Notes: generated by a model not told the origin, from the letters alone. Shown: positions 9,900-19,978, counted from the first letter of the stretch. The stretch is DNA of 64,000 nt from Pelomonas sp. CA6 (GCF_022549225.1 NZ_JAKZFD010000013.1:1-64000); one strand, 5' to 3'. Program-made: numbers and translations.

Positions 9900-10012
9900 C
9901 CCTCGTCCAGGGAGTACCCTGGCCGGTCCCCCAAGGGGACGGCGATGCTCGCGGGGGGGGCCCCGCTCGCACATCGCCAAGCGGGCCGGCTTGGGGCGGC
10001 CCGGCGCTCGGC
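9900..10012. repeat. Structured GC-rich direct repeat, copy 2
   Basis: This is the second copy of the unit at 9776-9887, separated from it by a 12-base linker. Differences are minimal: one base in the first hairpin loop (GTACCC preceded by A rather than C) and one extra G in the central G-run. The near identity implies a recent tandem duplication or ongoing homogenisation. Confidence 0.75.
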
Positions 10013-10046
10013 CCTCCTGTTTTTGCCTCCTATTCACTGTATTAAT

Positions 10047-10061
10047 TTCGCAAACCGCGAA
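10047..10061. promoter_or_regulatory. LysR-type T-N11-A operator candidate
   Basis: TTCGC-AAACC-GCGAA is a perfect 5-bp inverted repeat. Its inner 13 bases begin with T and end with A, the classic T-N11-A LysR box. It lies 82-96 bases upstream of the lysR-type start codon, in an AT-richer stretch, suggesting autoregulation. Confidence 0.5.
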
Positions 10062-10082
10062 GGCTCAATTGGTTTTTACGGT

Positions 10083-10113
10083 AGATTTTGACTTCTCTGC
10101 GAAGTCAAAATCT
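10083..10113. promoter_or_regulatory. Perfect 31-base inverted repeat upstream of lysR-type gene
   Basis: AGATTTTGACTTC (10083-10095) and its exact complement GAAGTCAAAATCT (10101-10113) flank a 5-base spacer TCTGC. It lies 30-60 bases before the lysR-type ATG and would cover the -35 region if the -10 element is CACACT at 10131-10136. It contains GCGAA, which is also present in the T-N11-A site. An operator is the simplest reading; a transcribed hairpin is the alternative. Confidence 0.55.
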
Positions 10114-10136
10114 GCCCATGCCCCCATGGGCACACT
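10113..10136 (+). promoter_or_regulatory. Second palindrome and candidate -10 of a leaderless lysR transcript
   Basis: TGCCCATG (10113-10120) and CATGGGCA (10125-10132) form an 8-bp inverted repeat around CCCC. It is directly followed by CACACT (10131-10136), a plausible -10 element only 6 bases before the ATG at 10143. No Shine-Dalgarno sequence is present, so the mRNA may begin at or next to the start codon. Confidence 0.35.
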
Positions 10137-10142
10137 GCCAAC

Positions 10143-11033
10143 ATGCGCCTGGACCTCACCACCCTCAATCTCGTGCTGGCGATCGAGCAGACCCGTTCGA
10201 TCACGCGCGGGGCCGAGCGCGAACACCTGGCGCTGGCCGCGGCCAGCAAGCGGATTTCCGACCTGGAGACACGCCTCGGGGTCCAGCTCTTCGAGCGGCG
10301 CGCCCGCGGCGTGGAGCCCACCGAGGCCTGCCGCGCGCTGGTGCGCCACATCCGCTCGCTGCATGCCTCGCTGCATGCGCTGGAGAGCGAGGTCGTCGAA
10401 TTCGCGCGCGGCATCAAGGGTCATCTGCGCATCGCCGCCAATGCCGGCGCGATCGCCGAGGCGCTGCCGCCGGACCTGGCCTCGTTCTCGCAGGCCCATC
10501 CGCAGATTCGCATCAGCCTGGAAGACCTGACCAGCGCCGAGGTGCAGGCCGCGGTGGCGGAAGGGCGCGCCGACGTGGGCGTCTTCACCCAGCCGCTGCT
10601 GGACAACCGGCTGCAGACCTGGGCCTACCGTCAGGGCCGGCTCGCCGTGCTGGTGCCCACCGGCCACGCGCTGGCCGATCGCGAGGCGGTCACCTTCGAC
10701 GACCTGCTGGACCACGACCTGGTCGGCCTGCATAGCGGCGCGGCCGCCCAGGAACTGATGATGGAACAGGCCATGGCCCGCGGCCGCACGCTGAAGGCGC
10801 GGCTGCAGGTGCGCGGCTTCGATGCGATCGCCCAGCTGGTCGAGGCCGGCATGGGCGTGGCCGTGCTGCCCGACGCCCCGGCGCGGCGCTTCGCCCAGGT
10901 GTTCGCGGTCAGGCGGCTGCGCCTGGACGAGCCCTGGGCGCAACGAGATTACGTGCTGGGCGTGGCGCGCCAGGAGCGCCTGCCCACCGTGGTGCAGCGC
11001 TTCGTCGATGCGCTGTGCCCGAACAAATCCTGA
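10143..11033 (+). CDS. LysR family transcriptional regulator upstream of leuC
   Basis: The 296-residue protein has the LysR winged helix-turn-helix at residues 3-62 (the segment [24 protein letters not shown] is typical) and a periplasmic-binding-protein-like effector domain from about 90. Its stop is 13 bases before leuC, in the same orientation, an arrangement common in Burkholderiales. It may control the leu genes or be a local passenger. Several palindromes in its own control region point to autoregulation. The effector is not evident. The ATG at 10143 lacks a Shine-Dalgarno sequence but gives the standard LysR N-terminus. Confidence 0.9.
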   Translation: MRLDLTTLNLVLAIEQTRSITRGAEREHLALAAASKRISDLETRLGVQLFERRARGVEPTEACRALVRHIRSLHASLHALESEVVEFARGIKGHLRIAANAGAIAEALPPDLASFSQAHPQIRISLEDLTSAEVQAAVAEGRADVGVFTQPLLDNRLQTWAYRQGRLAVLVPTGHALADREAVTFDDLLDHDLVGLHSGAAAQELMMEQAMARGRTLKARLQVRGFDAIAQLVEAGMGVAVLPDAPARRFAQVFAVRRLRLDEPWAQRDYVLGVARQERLPTVVQRFVDALCPNKS

Positions 11034-11046
11034 TGGAGAAGATGCG

Positions 11047-12462
11047 ATGACGATTGCACGCACCCTGTACGACAAGCTCTGGGACGAGCATGTGGTGCAC
11101 ACGGAGGAGGACGGCACCGCCGTCCTGTACATCGACCGCCACCTGGTCCACGAGGTGACCAGCCCGCAGGCCTTCGAGGGGCTGGACCTGGCCGGCCGCA
11201 AGGTCTGGCGCCTGTCCGCCAACCTGGCGGTGAGCGACCACAACGTGCCGACCACGGACCGCAGCGCCGGCATCGCCGACCCGGTCTCGCGGCTGCAGGT
11301 GGACACGCTGGACAAGAACTGCGATCGCTTTGGCATCACCCAGTTCAAGATGAGCGACCGCCGCCAGGGCATCGTGCACGTGATCGGCCCGGAGCAGGGC
11401 GCCACGCTGCCGGGCATGACCGTGGTCTGTGGCGACAGCCACACCTCCACACACGGCGCCTTCGGCGCGCTGGCCCATGGCATCGGCACCTCCGAGGTGG
11501 AGCATGTGCTGGCAACGCAGACGTTGCTGGCCAAGAAGGCCAAGAACATGCTGATCCGGGTCGAGGGTCAGGTCATGCCCGGCGTCGGCGCCAAGGACAT
11601 CGTGCTGGCCATCATCGGCCGCATCGGCACCGCGGGCGGTACCGGCTACACCATCGAGTTCGCCGGATCGGCCATCCGCGCGCTGTCGATGGAGGGCCGC
11701 ATGACAGTCTGCAACATGGCGATCGAGGCCGGCGCCCGTGCCGGCCTGATCGCGGTGGACGAGACGACGCTGCAATACGTCAAGGGCCGGCCGTTCACGC
11801 CCGCCGGCGTGGAGTGGGAGCAGGCGGTGGCCTACTGGCGCACCCTGCACTCCGACCCGGGCGCGCACTTCGATGCCGTCGTGGAACTGGATGCCGCGCA
11901 GATCCGCCCGCAGGTGACCTGGGGCACCTCGCCGGAGATGGTGCTGTCCATCGAGGACCGCGTGCCCGATCCCGACAAGGAGAAGGACGCCGTCAAGCGC
12001 GGCGCGATCGAGCGCGCGCTGCAGTACATGGCGCTGGAGCCCAACAAGGCGATCGCCGACATCCGCATCGACAAGGTCTTCATCGGCTCCTGCACCAACA
12101 GCCGCATCGAGGACATGCGCGAGGCCGCCGCCGTCGTGCGCCGCCTGGGCGGCCGGGTCGCCAGCAACGTGAAGCTGGCGCTGGTGGTGCCCGGTTCGGG
12201 CTTGGTGAAGGCGCAGGCTGAGGCCGAAGGCCTGGACCAGGTCTTCAAGGCCGCGGGCTTCGAATGGCGCGAGCCCGGTTGTTCGATGTGCCTGGCGATG
12301 AACGCCGACCGGCTGGAGCCGGGCGAGCGCTGCGCCTCCACCAGCAACCGCAACTTCGAAGGACGCCAAGGCGCCGGCGGCCGCACCCACCTCGTCAGCC
12401 CGGCGATGGCCGCGGCGGCCGCGATGCAGGGCCATTTCGTCGACGTGCGCCGCATCGCCTGA
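11047..12462 (+). CDS. leuC: 3-isopropylmalate dehydratase, large subunit
   Basis: LeuC with LeuD isomerises 2-isopropylmalate to 3-isopropylmalate in leucine synthesis. The 471-residue aconitase-type subunit carries the [4Fe-4S] cysteines Cys349 (GSCTNS), Cys412 and Cys415 (GCSMC), plus the substrate-loop segments [13 protein letters not shown] and [12 protein letters not shown]. The ATG at 11047 is preceded by GGAGAAG. It follows the LysR gene by 13 bases and precedes leuD by 17. In many relatives a small lipoprotein gene sits between leuC and leuD; here there is none. Confidence 0.98.
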   Translation: MTIARTLYDKLWDEHVVHTEEDGTAVLYIDRHLVHEVTSPQAFEGLDLAGRKVWRLSANLAVSDHNVPTTDRSAGIADPVSRLQVDTLDKNCDRFGITQFKMSDRRQGIVHVIGPEQGATLPGMTVVCGDSHTSTHGAFGALAHGIGTSEVEHVLATQTLLAKKAKNMLIRVEGQVMPGVGAKDIVLAIIGRIGTAGGTGYTIEFAGSAIRALSMEGRMTVCNMAIEAGARAGLIAVDETTLQYVKGRPFTPAGVEWEQAVAYWRTLHSDPGAHFDAVVELDAAQIRPQVTWGTSPEMVLSIEDRVPDPDKEKDAVKRGAIERALQYMALEPNKAIADIRIDKVFIGSCTNSRIEDMREAAAVVRRLGGRVASNVKLALVVPGSGLVKAQAEAEGLDQVFKAAGFEWREPGCSMCLAMNADRLEPGERCASTSNRNFEGRQGAGGRTHLVSPAMAAAAAMQGHFVDVRRIA

Positions 12463-12479
12463 GGGAGCGAGGGAAGACC

Positions 12480-13130
12480 ATGGACAAATTCACCGTGCAC
12501 AAGGGCCTGGTGGCCCCGATGGACCGCGAGAACGTCGACACCGACGCGATCATCCCCAAGCAGTTTCTCAAGTCGATCAAGCGCAGCGGCTTCGGTCCCA
12601 ATCTGTTCGACGAATGGCGCTATCTGGACCCGGGTGAGCCGGGCCAGGATCCGGCCAGCCGCAAGCCCAACCCCGACTTCGTGCTGAACCAGCCGCGCTA
12701 CCAGGGCGCTTCCGTGCTGATCGCGCGGCGCAACTTCGGCTGCGGCTCCAGCCGCGAGCATGCGCCCTGGGCGCTGGAGCAGTACGGCTTTCGCGCGCTG
12801 ATCGCGCCCAGCTTCGCCGACATCTTCTTCAACAACTGCTTCAAGAATGGCGTGCTGCCCATCGTGCTGCCGGAGTCTCAGGTGGCGCGGCTGTTCGACG
12901 AGGTGGCGGCCTTCCCGGGCTACCAACTGACCATCGACCTGGAGCGCCAGGTCGTGGTCAAGCCCGATGGCGCGGAGCTGCCCTTCGAGGTGCAACCCTT
13001 CCGCAAGTACTGCCTGCTCAACGGCTTCGACGACATCGGCCTGACCTTGCGCCATGCCGACAAGATCAAGGCCTACGAGGCCGAGCGCCTCGCGACGAAA
13101 CCCTGGCTGAACCACCGCCTGCCCGGCTGA
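12480..13130 (+). CDS. leuD: 3-isopropylmalate dehydratase, small subunit
   Basis: This 216-residue swivelling-domain subunit completes the LeuCD isomerase. The characteristic opening ([21 protein letters not shown]) and the substrate-recognition segment [14 protein letters not shown] are present, and the length is normal. The ATG at 12480 follows GAGGGAGCGAGGGAAG. It lies between leuC and leuB in a co-directional operon. Confidence 0.98.
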   Translation: MDKFTVHKGLVAPMDRENVDTDAIIPKQFLKSIKRSGFGPNLFDEWRYLDPGEPGQDPASRKPNPDFVLNQPRYQGASVLIARRNFGCGSSREHAPWALEQYGFRALIAPSFADIFFNNCFKNGVLPIVLPESQVARLFDEVAAFPGYQLTIDLERQVVVKPDGAELPFEVQPFRKYCLLNGFDDIGLTLRHADKIKAYEAERLATKPWLNHRLPG

Positions 13131-13156
13131 CGGCCGGCCACCAAGGACTGACGACG

Positions 13157-14275
13157 ATGACGACGATGAAGATTGCAGTGCTGCCGGGCGATGGCATCGG
13201 CACCGAGATCATGGCCGAGGCGGTGAAGGTGCTGAAGGCCCTGGAGCTGCCGCTGGAGCTGGAGACCGCGCCGGTGGGCGGCGCCGCCTATGAGGCGGCC
13301 GGCCATCCGCTGCCCGAGAGCACCCTGAAGCTGGCGCAGGCGGCCGACGCGGTGCTGTTCGGCGCCGTGGGCGACTGGAAGTACGACAAGCTGGAACGCG
13401 CGCTGCGCCCCGAGCAGGCCATCCTGGGCCTGCGCAAGCATCTGGGCCTGTTCGCCAACTTCCGTCCGGCCATCTGCTATCCGCAGCTCACCCATGCCTC
13501 CAGCCTCAAGCCCGAGCTGGTGGCGGGGCTGGACATCCTGATCATCCGCGAACTGACCGGCGACATCTATTTCGGCCAGCCGCGGGGCCGCCGCACCGCG
13601 GTGGATGGGCACTTCCCCGGTTCCGAGGAAGCCTTCGACACCATGCGCTATTCGCGCCCGGAGATCGAGCGCATCGCCCACGTGGCCTTCCAGGCCGCGC
13701 GCAAGCGCAACAACAAGGTCACCAGCGTCGACAAGGCCAATGTGCTGGAGACCTTCCAGTTCTGGAAGGACGTGGTGACCGAGGTGCACGCGCAGTACCC
13801 GGACGTCGAGCTGGAGCACATGTATGTGGACAACGCCGCGATGCAGCTGGTCAAGGCGCCGAAGAAGTTCGACGTCGTCGTGACCGGCAACATGTTCGGC
13901 GACATCCTGTCGGACGAGGCGGCCATGCTCACCGGTTCCATCGGCATGCTGCCTTCGGCCTCGTTGGACAAGAACAACAAGGGCCTCTACGAGCCCAGCC
14001 ATGGCAGCGCGCCGGATATCGCCGGTCAGGGAATTGCAAACCCGCTGGCTACAATCCTGTCAGCCGCCATGATGCTCAAGTTCTCCCTCAACCAGCCCGA
14101 AGCCGCCGCGCGTATCGAGACCGCGGTGCAGTCGGTGCTGGCCCAGGGCCTGCGTACGGCCGATATCTGGAGCGAGGGCACGACCAAGGTGGGCACCCGC
14201 GAGATGGGCGATGCCGTGCTGGCTGCGCTGAATGGCGCCCAGTCCGGCATGACCACCAAAACCATTAAGGGCTGA
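13157..14275 (+). CDS. leuB: 3-isopropylmalate dehydrogenase
   Basis: LeuB oxidatively decarboxylates 3-isopropylmalate with NAD to 2-ketoisocaproate. The 372-residue protein shows the family opening [12 protein letters not shown], the substrate arginine region [14 protein letters not shown], the catalytic Lys segment [11 protein letters not shown], the metal-binding [15 protein letters not shown], and [18 protein letters not shown]. The ATG at 13157 has AAGGA 9 bases upstream; a second Met three codons later is equally plausible for the protein. The asd gene follows after a structured leader. Confidence 0.98.
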   Translation: MTTMKIAVLPGDGIGTEIMAEAVKVLKALELPLELETAPVGGAAYEAAGHPLPESTLKLAQAADAVLFGAVGDWKYDKLERALRPEQAILGLRKHLGLFANFRPAICYPQLTHASSLKPELVAGLDILIIRELTGDIYFGQPRGRRTAVDGHFPGSEEAFDTMRYSRPEIERIAHVAFQAARKRNNKVTSVDKANVLETFQFWKDVVTEVHAQYPDVELEHMYVDNAAMQLVKAPKKFDVVVTGNMFGDILSDEAAMLTGSIGMLPSASLDKNNKGLYEPSHGSAPDIAGQGIANPLATILSAAMMLKFSLNQPEAAARIETAVQSVLAQGLRTADIWSEGTTKVGTREMGDAVLAALNGAQSGMTTKTIKG

Positions 14276-14298
14276 TCAGCTCCGGTTCGTCTCGCCCT

Positions 14299-14344
14299 CA
14301 CAAACCCGGCGAAGCGAGCCGGGCAAGGACCCCAAGGGTTTGTG
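14299..14344 (+). promoter_or_regulatory. Nested stem-loop between leuB and asd
   Basis: CACAAACCC (14299-14307) pairs perfectly with GGGTTTGTG (14336-14344). Partly competing with that stem, CCCGGC (14305-14310) can pair with GCCGGG (14318-14323). The structure ends about 20 bases before the asd start and has no T-run, so it looks like a leader or processing element rather than a terminator. Confidence 0.4.
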
Positions 14345-14364
14345 TGACGGGCAACAAAGGAAAC

Positions 14365-15498
14365 ATGATGACGACTCTGGTAGGTTTGGTGGGCTGGCGC
14401 GGCATGGTCGGCTCCGTGCTGATGGACCGCATGGCGGCCGAGCGCGATTTCGACCTGATCGAGCCGCTGTTCTTCAGCACCTCCAATGCGGGTGGCAAGG
14501 CGCCCGCCTTCGCGAAGAACGAGACCACGCTGCAGGACGCGTTCGACATCGAACAGCTCAAGCGCTGCGACATCATCATCACCGCGCAGGGTGGCGACTA
14601 CACCACCGAGGTCTTCCCCAAGCTGCGCGCCGCGGGCTGGGCGGGGCACTGGATCGACGCCGCGTCCACGCTGCGCATGAAGGACGACGCGGTCATCATC
14701 CTGGACCCGGTCAACATGCCGGTGATCAAGGACGCGCTGACCCAGGGCGGGCGCAACTGGGTCGGTGGCAACTGCACCGTCAGCTGCATGCTGATGGGCG
14801 TGGGCGCGCTGTACAAGGCCGGGCTGGTCGAGTGGATGTCGACCCAGACCTACCAGGCCGCGTCCGGGGGCGGCGCGCAGCACATGCGCGAACTGCTGAC
14901 GCAGTACGGCACGCTCAATGCCGAGGTCAAGGCGCTGCTGGACGATCCCAAGAGCGCCATTCTTGAAATCGACCGCAAGGTCATCGCCAAGCAGCGCAGC
15001 CTGTCGGCCGACGAGACCGCCAACTTCGGCGTGCCGCTGGGCGGCTCGCTGATCCCCTGGATCGACAAGGATCTGGGCAATGGCCAGTCCAAGGAAGAGT
15101 GGAAGGGCATGGCCGAGACCAACAAGATCCTCGGCATCGGCGAGGGCTTCGGGTCGCCGGCGATCCCGGTCGATGGCTTCTGCGTGCGCGTCGGCGCGAT
15201 GCGCTGCCACAGCCAGGCGCTGACCTTCAAGCTGAAGAAGGATGTGCCGGTGGCCGAGCTCGAGGCCATGATCGCCGCCGACAACGCGTGGGTGAGGGTT
15301 GTGCCCAACACCCGCGAGGCGACGCTGAAGGACCTGACCCCGGTCGCCGTCACCGGCACCATGACGATCCCGGTGGGCCGCATCCGCAAGCTGGCCATGG
15401 GCCCGGAGTATGTGGGGGCCTTCACCATCGGCGACCAATTGCTGTGGGGCGCGGCCGAGCCGCTGCGCCGCATGCTGCGCATCCTGCTGGACCGCTGA
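14365..15498 (+). CDS. asd: Aspartate-semialdehyde dehydrogenase
   Basis: Asd reduces aspartyl phosphate to aspartate semialdehyde, the branch point to lysine/diaminopimelate, threonine and methionine. The 377-residue protein has the NADP-binding start [15 protein letters not shown], catalytic Cys137 in GGNCTVSC, and the general-base His282 in [16 protein letters not shown] precedes the tandem ATG pair at 14365/14368, so either Met may be used. An upstream in-frame start at 14344 would add seven residues absent from the family. The gene belongs to the conserved leuB-asd-fimV-truA order, and the window also holds dapC, dapD and dapE of the downstream lysine route. Confidence 0.97.
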   Translation: MMTTLVGLVGWRGMVGSVLMDRMAAERDFDLIEPLFFSTSNAGGKAPAFAKNETTLQDAFDIEQLKRCDIIITAQGGDYTTEVFPKLRAAGWAGHWIDAASTLRMKDDAVIILDPVNMPVIKDALTQGGRNWVGGNCTVSCMLMGVGALYKAGLVEWMSTQTYQAASGGGAQHMRELLTQYGTLNAEVKALLDDPKSAILEIDRKVIAKQRSLSADETANFGVPLGGSLIPWIDKDLGNGQSKEEWKGMAETNKILGIGEGFGSPAIPVDGFCVRVGAMRCHSQALTFKLKKDVPVAELEAMIAADNAWVRVVPNTREATLKDLTPVAVTGTMTIPVGRIRKLAMGPEYVGAFTIGDQLLWGAAEPLRRMLRILLDR

Positions 15499-15765
15499 CG
15501 CCGGCCCGGGCGGGCGGGCCGTGACGCAGCGCGAACGGCCCGTTGTCCACTTACCACAGGCCTGTAACCACTCGTGAATCAGGCGCGGCTCCCCCGAGGT
15601 ATTCAGGCTTTACCTCAGGATTGAAGCGTATATGCTTGCCACCGTTGTGATTTCGTATCACTGGAACGGGCTGGCTGTGCGAATCGCTCTGGCTTCGGAG
15701 AAGAATCGTCTAGACAGGCGGACACTGTTGCTTGCGGTGCCCGCCTCGTCGCTTTGGGGGACGCC
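15499..15765 (+). other. asd-fimV intergenic region
   Basis: This 267-base gap contains no supportable gene. It has a GC hairpin just after asd (GGCCCG/CGGGCC) and a 5-bp inverted repeat GTGAT-TTCGT-ATCAC at 15647-15661. An AT-richer stretch from about 15600 to 15660 is the likely promoter region for fimV, although I cannot assign a clear -35/-10 pair. Confidence 0.4.
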
Positions 15766-18378
15766 TTGAAAAAATATGCGAGCGCTGATGCGCGATTTGC
15801 ACTGAATAGGCTGGTGTTGGCCTCGGCACTGAGCCTGGCGGCCAGTTCCAGCTGGGCGCTGGGGTTGGGGCGTTTGACGGTGCAGTCGGCTCTGGGCGAA
15901 ACGCTGCGGGCCGAGATCGACGTGTCCGGCCTGAGCGCTGAGGAAGCCGCGTCGCTGAAACTGCGCGTCGCGCCGCCCGAGTCCTATCGCGCCAGCGGGC
16001 TGGAATACAACGCCATCCTGGCGAACACCCAGGTCTCGCTGGCGCGCCGCGCCGATGGCCGGCCCTATTTGAAGCTGGCCAGCGACCGCGCGGTGCAGGA
16101 GCCCTTTGTCGACGTGATCCTGGAGTTGAGCTGGAGCAGCGGCCGCCTGGTGCGCGAATACACGCTGCTGTTCGATCCGCCCGGTTCCGCGCGTCCGGCG
16201 CCGGCCGAGCCGGCGACGCCGGTGGTGGCGTCGGCCACGCCTTCGGCCTCCACCGCGCCGGTGGCGATTCCGCCGGTGCCGGCCCCCCGCGCGTCCGAGC
16301 GCGCCAGCGCGGCCGAACGCCCGCCAGCGCGTGCCGAGGCCGCGGCCAAACCGGCCGCGGCGGCGCCGCGTGCCCCGCGTGCATCCGAAGGCGCCAGCGA
16401 ATACCAGGTGAAGGGCGGCGACACGCTGTACCGCGTGGCCACCCGCATGCGCAGCGGCGAGGTGTCGTTGGACCAGATGCTGGTCGGGCTGTATCGCAAC
16501 AACCCCGAGGCCTTCATCGACAACAACATGAACCGGCTCAAAGCCGGTGCCGTGCTGAAGGTGCCCAGCAGCGATGCCGCCGCCGCCATCCCGCCCGCCG
16601 AGGCCCGGCAGGTGATCATGGCCCAGAGCGGCGACTTCAGCGGCTACAAGCAGCGCCTGGCCGGTGCCGCGCCGGCGCTGCAGGGAGGCGAGAACGAGCG
16701 CCAGGCCAAGGGCCAGGTGCAGACCAAGGTGCAGGAGCCCAAGGCGGCCAGCAGCGCGCAGGCCGACAAGCTGACCCTCAGCAAGCCGGGCACCGGCGGC
16801 GAGGCCAAGTTGTCCAAGGACACCGAGAAGAAGGACGCGGCCAGCCGCGTCGCCGAGCTGACGCGCAATGTCGAGGAGCTGAAGAAGCTCTCGGCGGCCG
16901 CGAAGCCGGCCTCGGCGGTGGCGGCCGCGCCGGCGCCTGCGCCCGCGCCCGCGCCCGCGCCGACTCCCGCGGTCGAGCCGAAAGCCTCGACCCCCGCGGT
17001 CGCCGTGACGCCGCCGGTGGCCGCGCCGGTCGCCTCGGCGCCGGCCTCGCGACCCAAGCCCGCGCCGGTGAAAAAGCCGGAACCGGCGCCCGAGGCCAGC
17101 GAGCCGGGCCTGCTGGACACGCTGTCCGACTTCGCCGTGCCGCTGGGCGCGGCCCTGCTGGCGCTGGTCGGCGGGCTGGGCTTCATGCGCTGGCGCAAGT
17201 CGCGCGGCGACAAGTCGCAGAGCGAGACCGGCTTCAGCGAAAGCCGCCTGCAGCCGGATTCCTTCTTTGGTGCCAGCGGCGGCCAGCGCGTGGACACCCG
17301 CGACGCGTCCAGCACCGGCCAGTCCTCGATGAGCTATTCGCTCAGCCAGCTCGACGCGATCGGCGACGTGGATCCGGTGGCCGAGGCCGACGTTTACCTG
17401 GCCTATGGCCGTGACCTGCAGGCCGAGGAGATCCTGAAGGAGGCGCTGCGCGCCAACCCCGAGCGCCTGGCGATACGCCTGAAGCTGCTGGAGGTGTATG
17501 CCAAGCGCCGCGATGCCAAGGGCTTCGAGCAACTGGCGGTGCAGCTCTATGCCGAAACCAACGGCCAGGGCGATGACTGGGCCAAGGTCCAGGAGCTGGG
17601 CCGCCAGGTTGATCCCGACAATCCGCTCTACCAGCCCGGTGGCGCGCCCAGCACGCTGACGGCCGAGGAGGATGCCCGGCCCGAGCCGATGAATGCCAGC
17701 ACGCTGCCGGCATCCAGCCTGACCGAGATGGCCGCGACCGCGCCGATGCGCACGCCGCCGCGTGCCGATCCGGGGCCGTCCAGCCTGATGGACCTGGACC
17801 TGGATCTGGACCTCGGCGGCAGCCCGGCACCGGCGGCACCGTCCTCGGCGATGGCGGCCACGCAGGCGCTGGCGCCGTCGTCCGAACGCGCGCCGCTGGA
17901 CATGGACCTGGACCTGGATGCACTGATGCCCGCGGCACCGGCCGCCGCGCCTGCCGCCGCACCGGCGGTGGCCGATCTGGAGTTCGACCTCGACGAGCTG
18001 TCGACGCCGAGCAGCCCCCCGCCCGCGGCCGCGCCAGCGTCGCTGGACTTCGACCTGGACAGCATCGACCTGGACCTGCCGGCCACGCCGGCCGCCGCCC
18101 CGACGCCGGCGGAGCCGGCGCTGGAGCTGCCCGATCTGGACCTGAACGCGGATGAGTCGGCACCGGCCACGCTGTCGCTGGACGAGCTGGGCATGGACCT
18201 GGACCAGCCCATCGACCCCAACGATGCCGAGGCGCTGCAACGCCAGCTGGAGCTGGCCGACGAGTTCCGCCAAATCGGCGATACCGAAGGCGCGCGCGAC
18301 GTGCTGCAGGAGCTGATCGCCAAGGCCAGCGGCCCCTTGCGCGACAAGGCGCAGGCGATGCTGGAGCAGCTGCGCTAA
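15766..18378 (+). CDS. fimV: FimV-family peptidoglycan-binding pilus/polarity protein
   Basis: FimV proteins organise cell poles and support type IV pilus assembly. The roughly 870-residue protein has a signal peptide ending near ASSSWALG, the FimV N-terminal domain, and a LysM domain (YQVKGGDTLYRVATRM, about 210-265). Then come a Pro/Ala-rich linker, one transmembrane helix (DFAVPLGAALLALVGGLGFMRW, about residue 455), a cytoplasmic acidic region with repeated Asp-Leu runs, and the C-terminal FimV motif (LELADEFRQIGDTEGARDVLQELI). I chose the TTG at 15766 (LKKYAS), preceded at 5 bases by GGGGGA; a TTG at 15754 is the alternative. Length and order match beta-proteobacterial FimV, and a Rho-independent terminator follows. 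Confidence 0.9.
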   Translation: MKKYASADARFALNRLVLASALSLAASSSWALGLGRLTVQSALGETLRAEIDVSGLSAEEAASLKLRVAPPESYRASGLEYNAILANTQVSLARRADGRPYLKLASDRAVQEPFVDVILELSWSSGRLVREYTLLFDPPGSARPAPAEPATPVVASATPSASTAPVAIPPVPAPRASERASAAERPPARAEAAAKPAAAAPRAPRASEGASEYQVKGGDTLYRVATRMRSGEVSLDQMLVGLYRNNPEAFIDNNMNRLKAGAVLKVPSSDAAAAIPPAEARQVIMAQSGDFSGYKQRLAGAAPALQGGENERQAKGQVQTKVQEPKAASSAQADKLTLSKPGTGGEAKLSKDTEKKDAASRVAELTRNVEELKKLSAAAKPASAVAAAPAPAPAPAPAPTPAVEPKASTPAVAVTPPVAAPVASAPASRPKPAPVKKPEPAPEASEPGLLDTLSDFAVPLGAALLALVGGLGFMRWRKSRGDKSQSETGFSESRLQPDSFFGASGGQRVDTRDASSTGQSSMSYSLSQLDAIGDVDPVAEADVYLAYGRDLQAEEILKEALRANPERLAIRLKLLEVYAKRRDAKGFEQLAVQLYAETNGQGDDWAKVQELGRQVDPDNPLYQPGGAPSTLTAEEDARPEPMNASTLPASSLTEMAATAPMRTPPRADPGPSSLMDLDLDLDLGGSPAPAAPSSAMAATQALAPSSERAPLDMDLDLDALMPAAPAAAPAAAPAVADLEFDLDELSTPSSPPPAAAPASLDFDLDSIDLDLPATPAAAPTPAEPALELPDLDLNADESAPATLSLDELGMDLDQPIDPNDAEALQRQLELADEFRQIGDTEGARDVLQELIAKASGPLRDKAQAMLEQLR

Positions 18379-18402
18379 AGTCCGCGCACCCGCATTCCGC
18401 GC

Positions 18403-18439
18403 AAGGGCGTTCGGCCAAGGCCGAGCGCCCTTGTCTTTT
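18403..18439 (+). terminator. Rho-independent terminator after fimV
   Basis: AAGGGCGTTCGGCC (18403-18416) pairs with GGCCGAGCGCCCTT (18419-18432) with one G-U pair, followed by GTCTTTT. It separates fimV from truA. Confidence 0.75.
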
Positions 18440-18495
18440 GCGGACCCGCCCCGGGGGGCGGGGCGTCGGGGTCTTTTTCAGTCGGGAGTCTGGGC

Positions 18496-19278
18496 ATGCG
18501 CGTGGCGCTGGGGGTCAGTTATCGCGGAGGCGGCTACAAGGGCTGGCAGAGCCAGCCCGGCGGCGGCACGGTGCAGGACGCGCTGGAGGCCGCGCTGGGG
18601 CAGTTCGCCGCGCAACCCATACGCACGATCTGCGCGGGGCGCACGGACACCGGCGTGCACGGGCTGAACCAGGTCGTGCACTTCGACGCGCCGGTGACGC
18701 GCGAGGCCTTCTCGTGGGTGCGCGGCACCAACCGCTACCTGCCGCCGGACATCGCCGTCCAGTGGTGCGCCTTTCCCGGCGACGATTTCCATGCGCGCAA
18801 CTGGGCGCGTGGGCGGCGCTATTGCTATCTGCTGCTGGAGTCCAATGTCCGCCCGGCGATCGAGCAGGGCGCGGTGGGCTGGACCTTCCGGCCGCTGGAC
18901 GGCGAGGCGATGCGCGATGCCGCGGCGCGGCTGATCGGCGAGCACGACTTCAGCTCCTTCCGCTCGGCGGAATGCCAGGCGGCCTCGCCGGTGAAGATCC
19001 TGCGTCGGATCGAGATCCAGCGCCGTGGCGCCTATTGGCGCTTCGAGTTCGATGCCTCGGCCTTTCTGCATCACATGGTGCGCAACCTGATGGGCTGTCT
19101 GGTCGCGGTGGGCACCGGCAACCGGCCGGCGGGATGGATGGACGAGGTGCTGGCCGCGCGCTCCCGCGATGCCGCGGCGCCCACCTTTGCTCCGGATGGG
19201 CTGTACTTCGTCGGTCCGTACTACGATGCCCACCTGAACCTGCCGGAGCGCACCGCCGCGATGGACTGGCTGCCCTGA
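18496..19278 (+). CDS. truA: tRNA pseudouridine(38-40) synthase
   Basis: TruA converts uridines 38-40 in the anticodon arm of many tRNAs to pseudouridine. The 260-residue protein has the catalytic Asp51 in CAGRTDTGVHG, the family start VSYRGGGYKGWQSQP, and the C-terminal segments FLHHMVRNLMG and GPYY. GGGAG lies upstream of the ATG. It sits between fimV and trpF as in most Burkholderiales. Confidence 0.97.
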   Translation: MRVALGVSYRGGGYKGWQSQPGGGTVQDALEAALGQFAAQPIRTICAGRTDTGVHGLNQVVHFDAPVTREAFSWVRGTNRYLPPDIAVQWCAFPGDDFHARNWARGRRYCYLLLESNVRPAIEQGAVGWTFRPLDGEAMRDAAARLIGEHDFSSFRSAECQAASPVKILRRIEIQRRGAYWRFEFDASAFLHHMVRNLMGCLVAVGTGNRPAGWMDEVLAARSRDAAAPTFAPDGLYFVGPYYDAHLNLPERTAAMDWLP

Positions 19279-19297
19279 TCCGAACCTCTGCCGCACC

Positions 19298-19978
19298 ATG
19301 AGCCGTACCCGAATCAAGATCTGTGGACTGACCCGCGAGGCCGATGTGGACGCGGCGGTCGCCGCAGGTGCCGATGCGATCGGCTTCGTGTTCTACGCCA
19401 AGAGTCCGCGTGCGGTGACGCCGCAGCGGGCCGCGGAGCTGGCGCGGCGGCTGCCGGCCTTTGTGACGCCGGTGGGGCTGTTCGTCAACGCGGCGCCGGC
19501 CCTGGTGGAGGCGGCGCTGGCGGCCGTGCCCAACCTGACGCTGCAGTTCCATGGCGACGAGCGGCCAGCCGACTGCGAGCGCTGGGCGCGCGCCTATCTG
19601 CGCGCGGCGCGCATGGCGCCAGGCTTTGATTTGTTAGACTTCAGCCAACAGTTCTCCAGCGCCCAGGCCATCCTGGTCGACGCCTTTGTCGACGGGTATG
19701 GCGGTGGCGGAAAGGTGTTTGATTGGTCACTGCTGCCTCCAAGCGTTCCCTCTCCGGTCGTTTTGTCTGGTGGGTTGAGTGCAGCCAACGTGATCGATGG
19801 CGTGCTGAAGGTCCGGCCCTGGGCCGTTGACGTCAGCTCCGGCGTGGAGGAGGCCAAGGGCCTCAAGAACGCCGGCTTGATGCGCGAGTTCTGTGCGGCA
19901 GTCCGCCAGGCCGACGCGCAATTGGAGCAGGTGGCCCGCGAAGCCCCGCATGCCAGCGCCGCCCGCTCCGGCACCTGA
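19298..19978 (+). CDS. trpF: Phosphoribosylanthranilate isomerase
   Basis: TrpF performs the Amadori rearrangement of phosphoribosylanthranilate to CdRP in tryptophan synthesis. The 226-residue TIM barrel has the catalytic Cys in [11 protein letters not shown], the catalytic Asp in [19 protein letters not shown], and the phosphate-binding SGGLSAANV and VDVSSGVE. There is no clear Shine-Dalgarno sequence before the ATG at 19298. It is separated from trpC/D/E, and heads the trpFBA group. Confidence 0.97.
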   Translation: MSRTRIKICGLTREADVDAAVAAGADAIGFVFYAKSPRAVTPQRAAELARRLPAFVTPVGLFVNAAPALVEAALAAVPNLTLQFHGDERPADCERWARAYLRAARMAPGFDLLDFSQQFSSAQAILVDAFVDGYGGGGKVFDWSLLPPSVPSPVVLSGGLSAANVIDGVLKVRPWAVDVSSGVEEAKGLKNAGLMREFCAAVRQADAQLEQVAREAPHASAARSGT

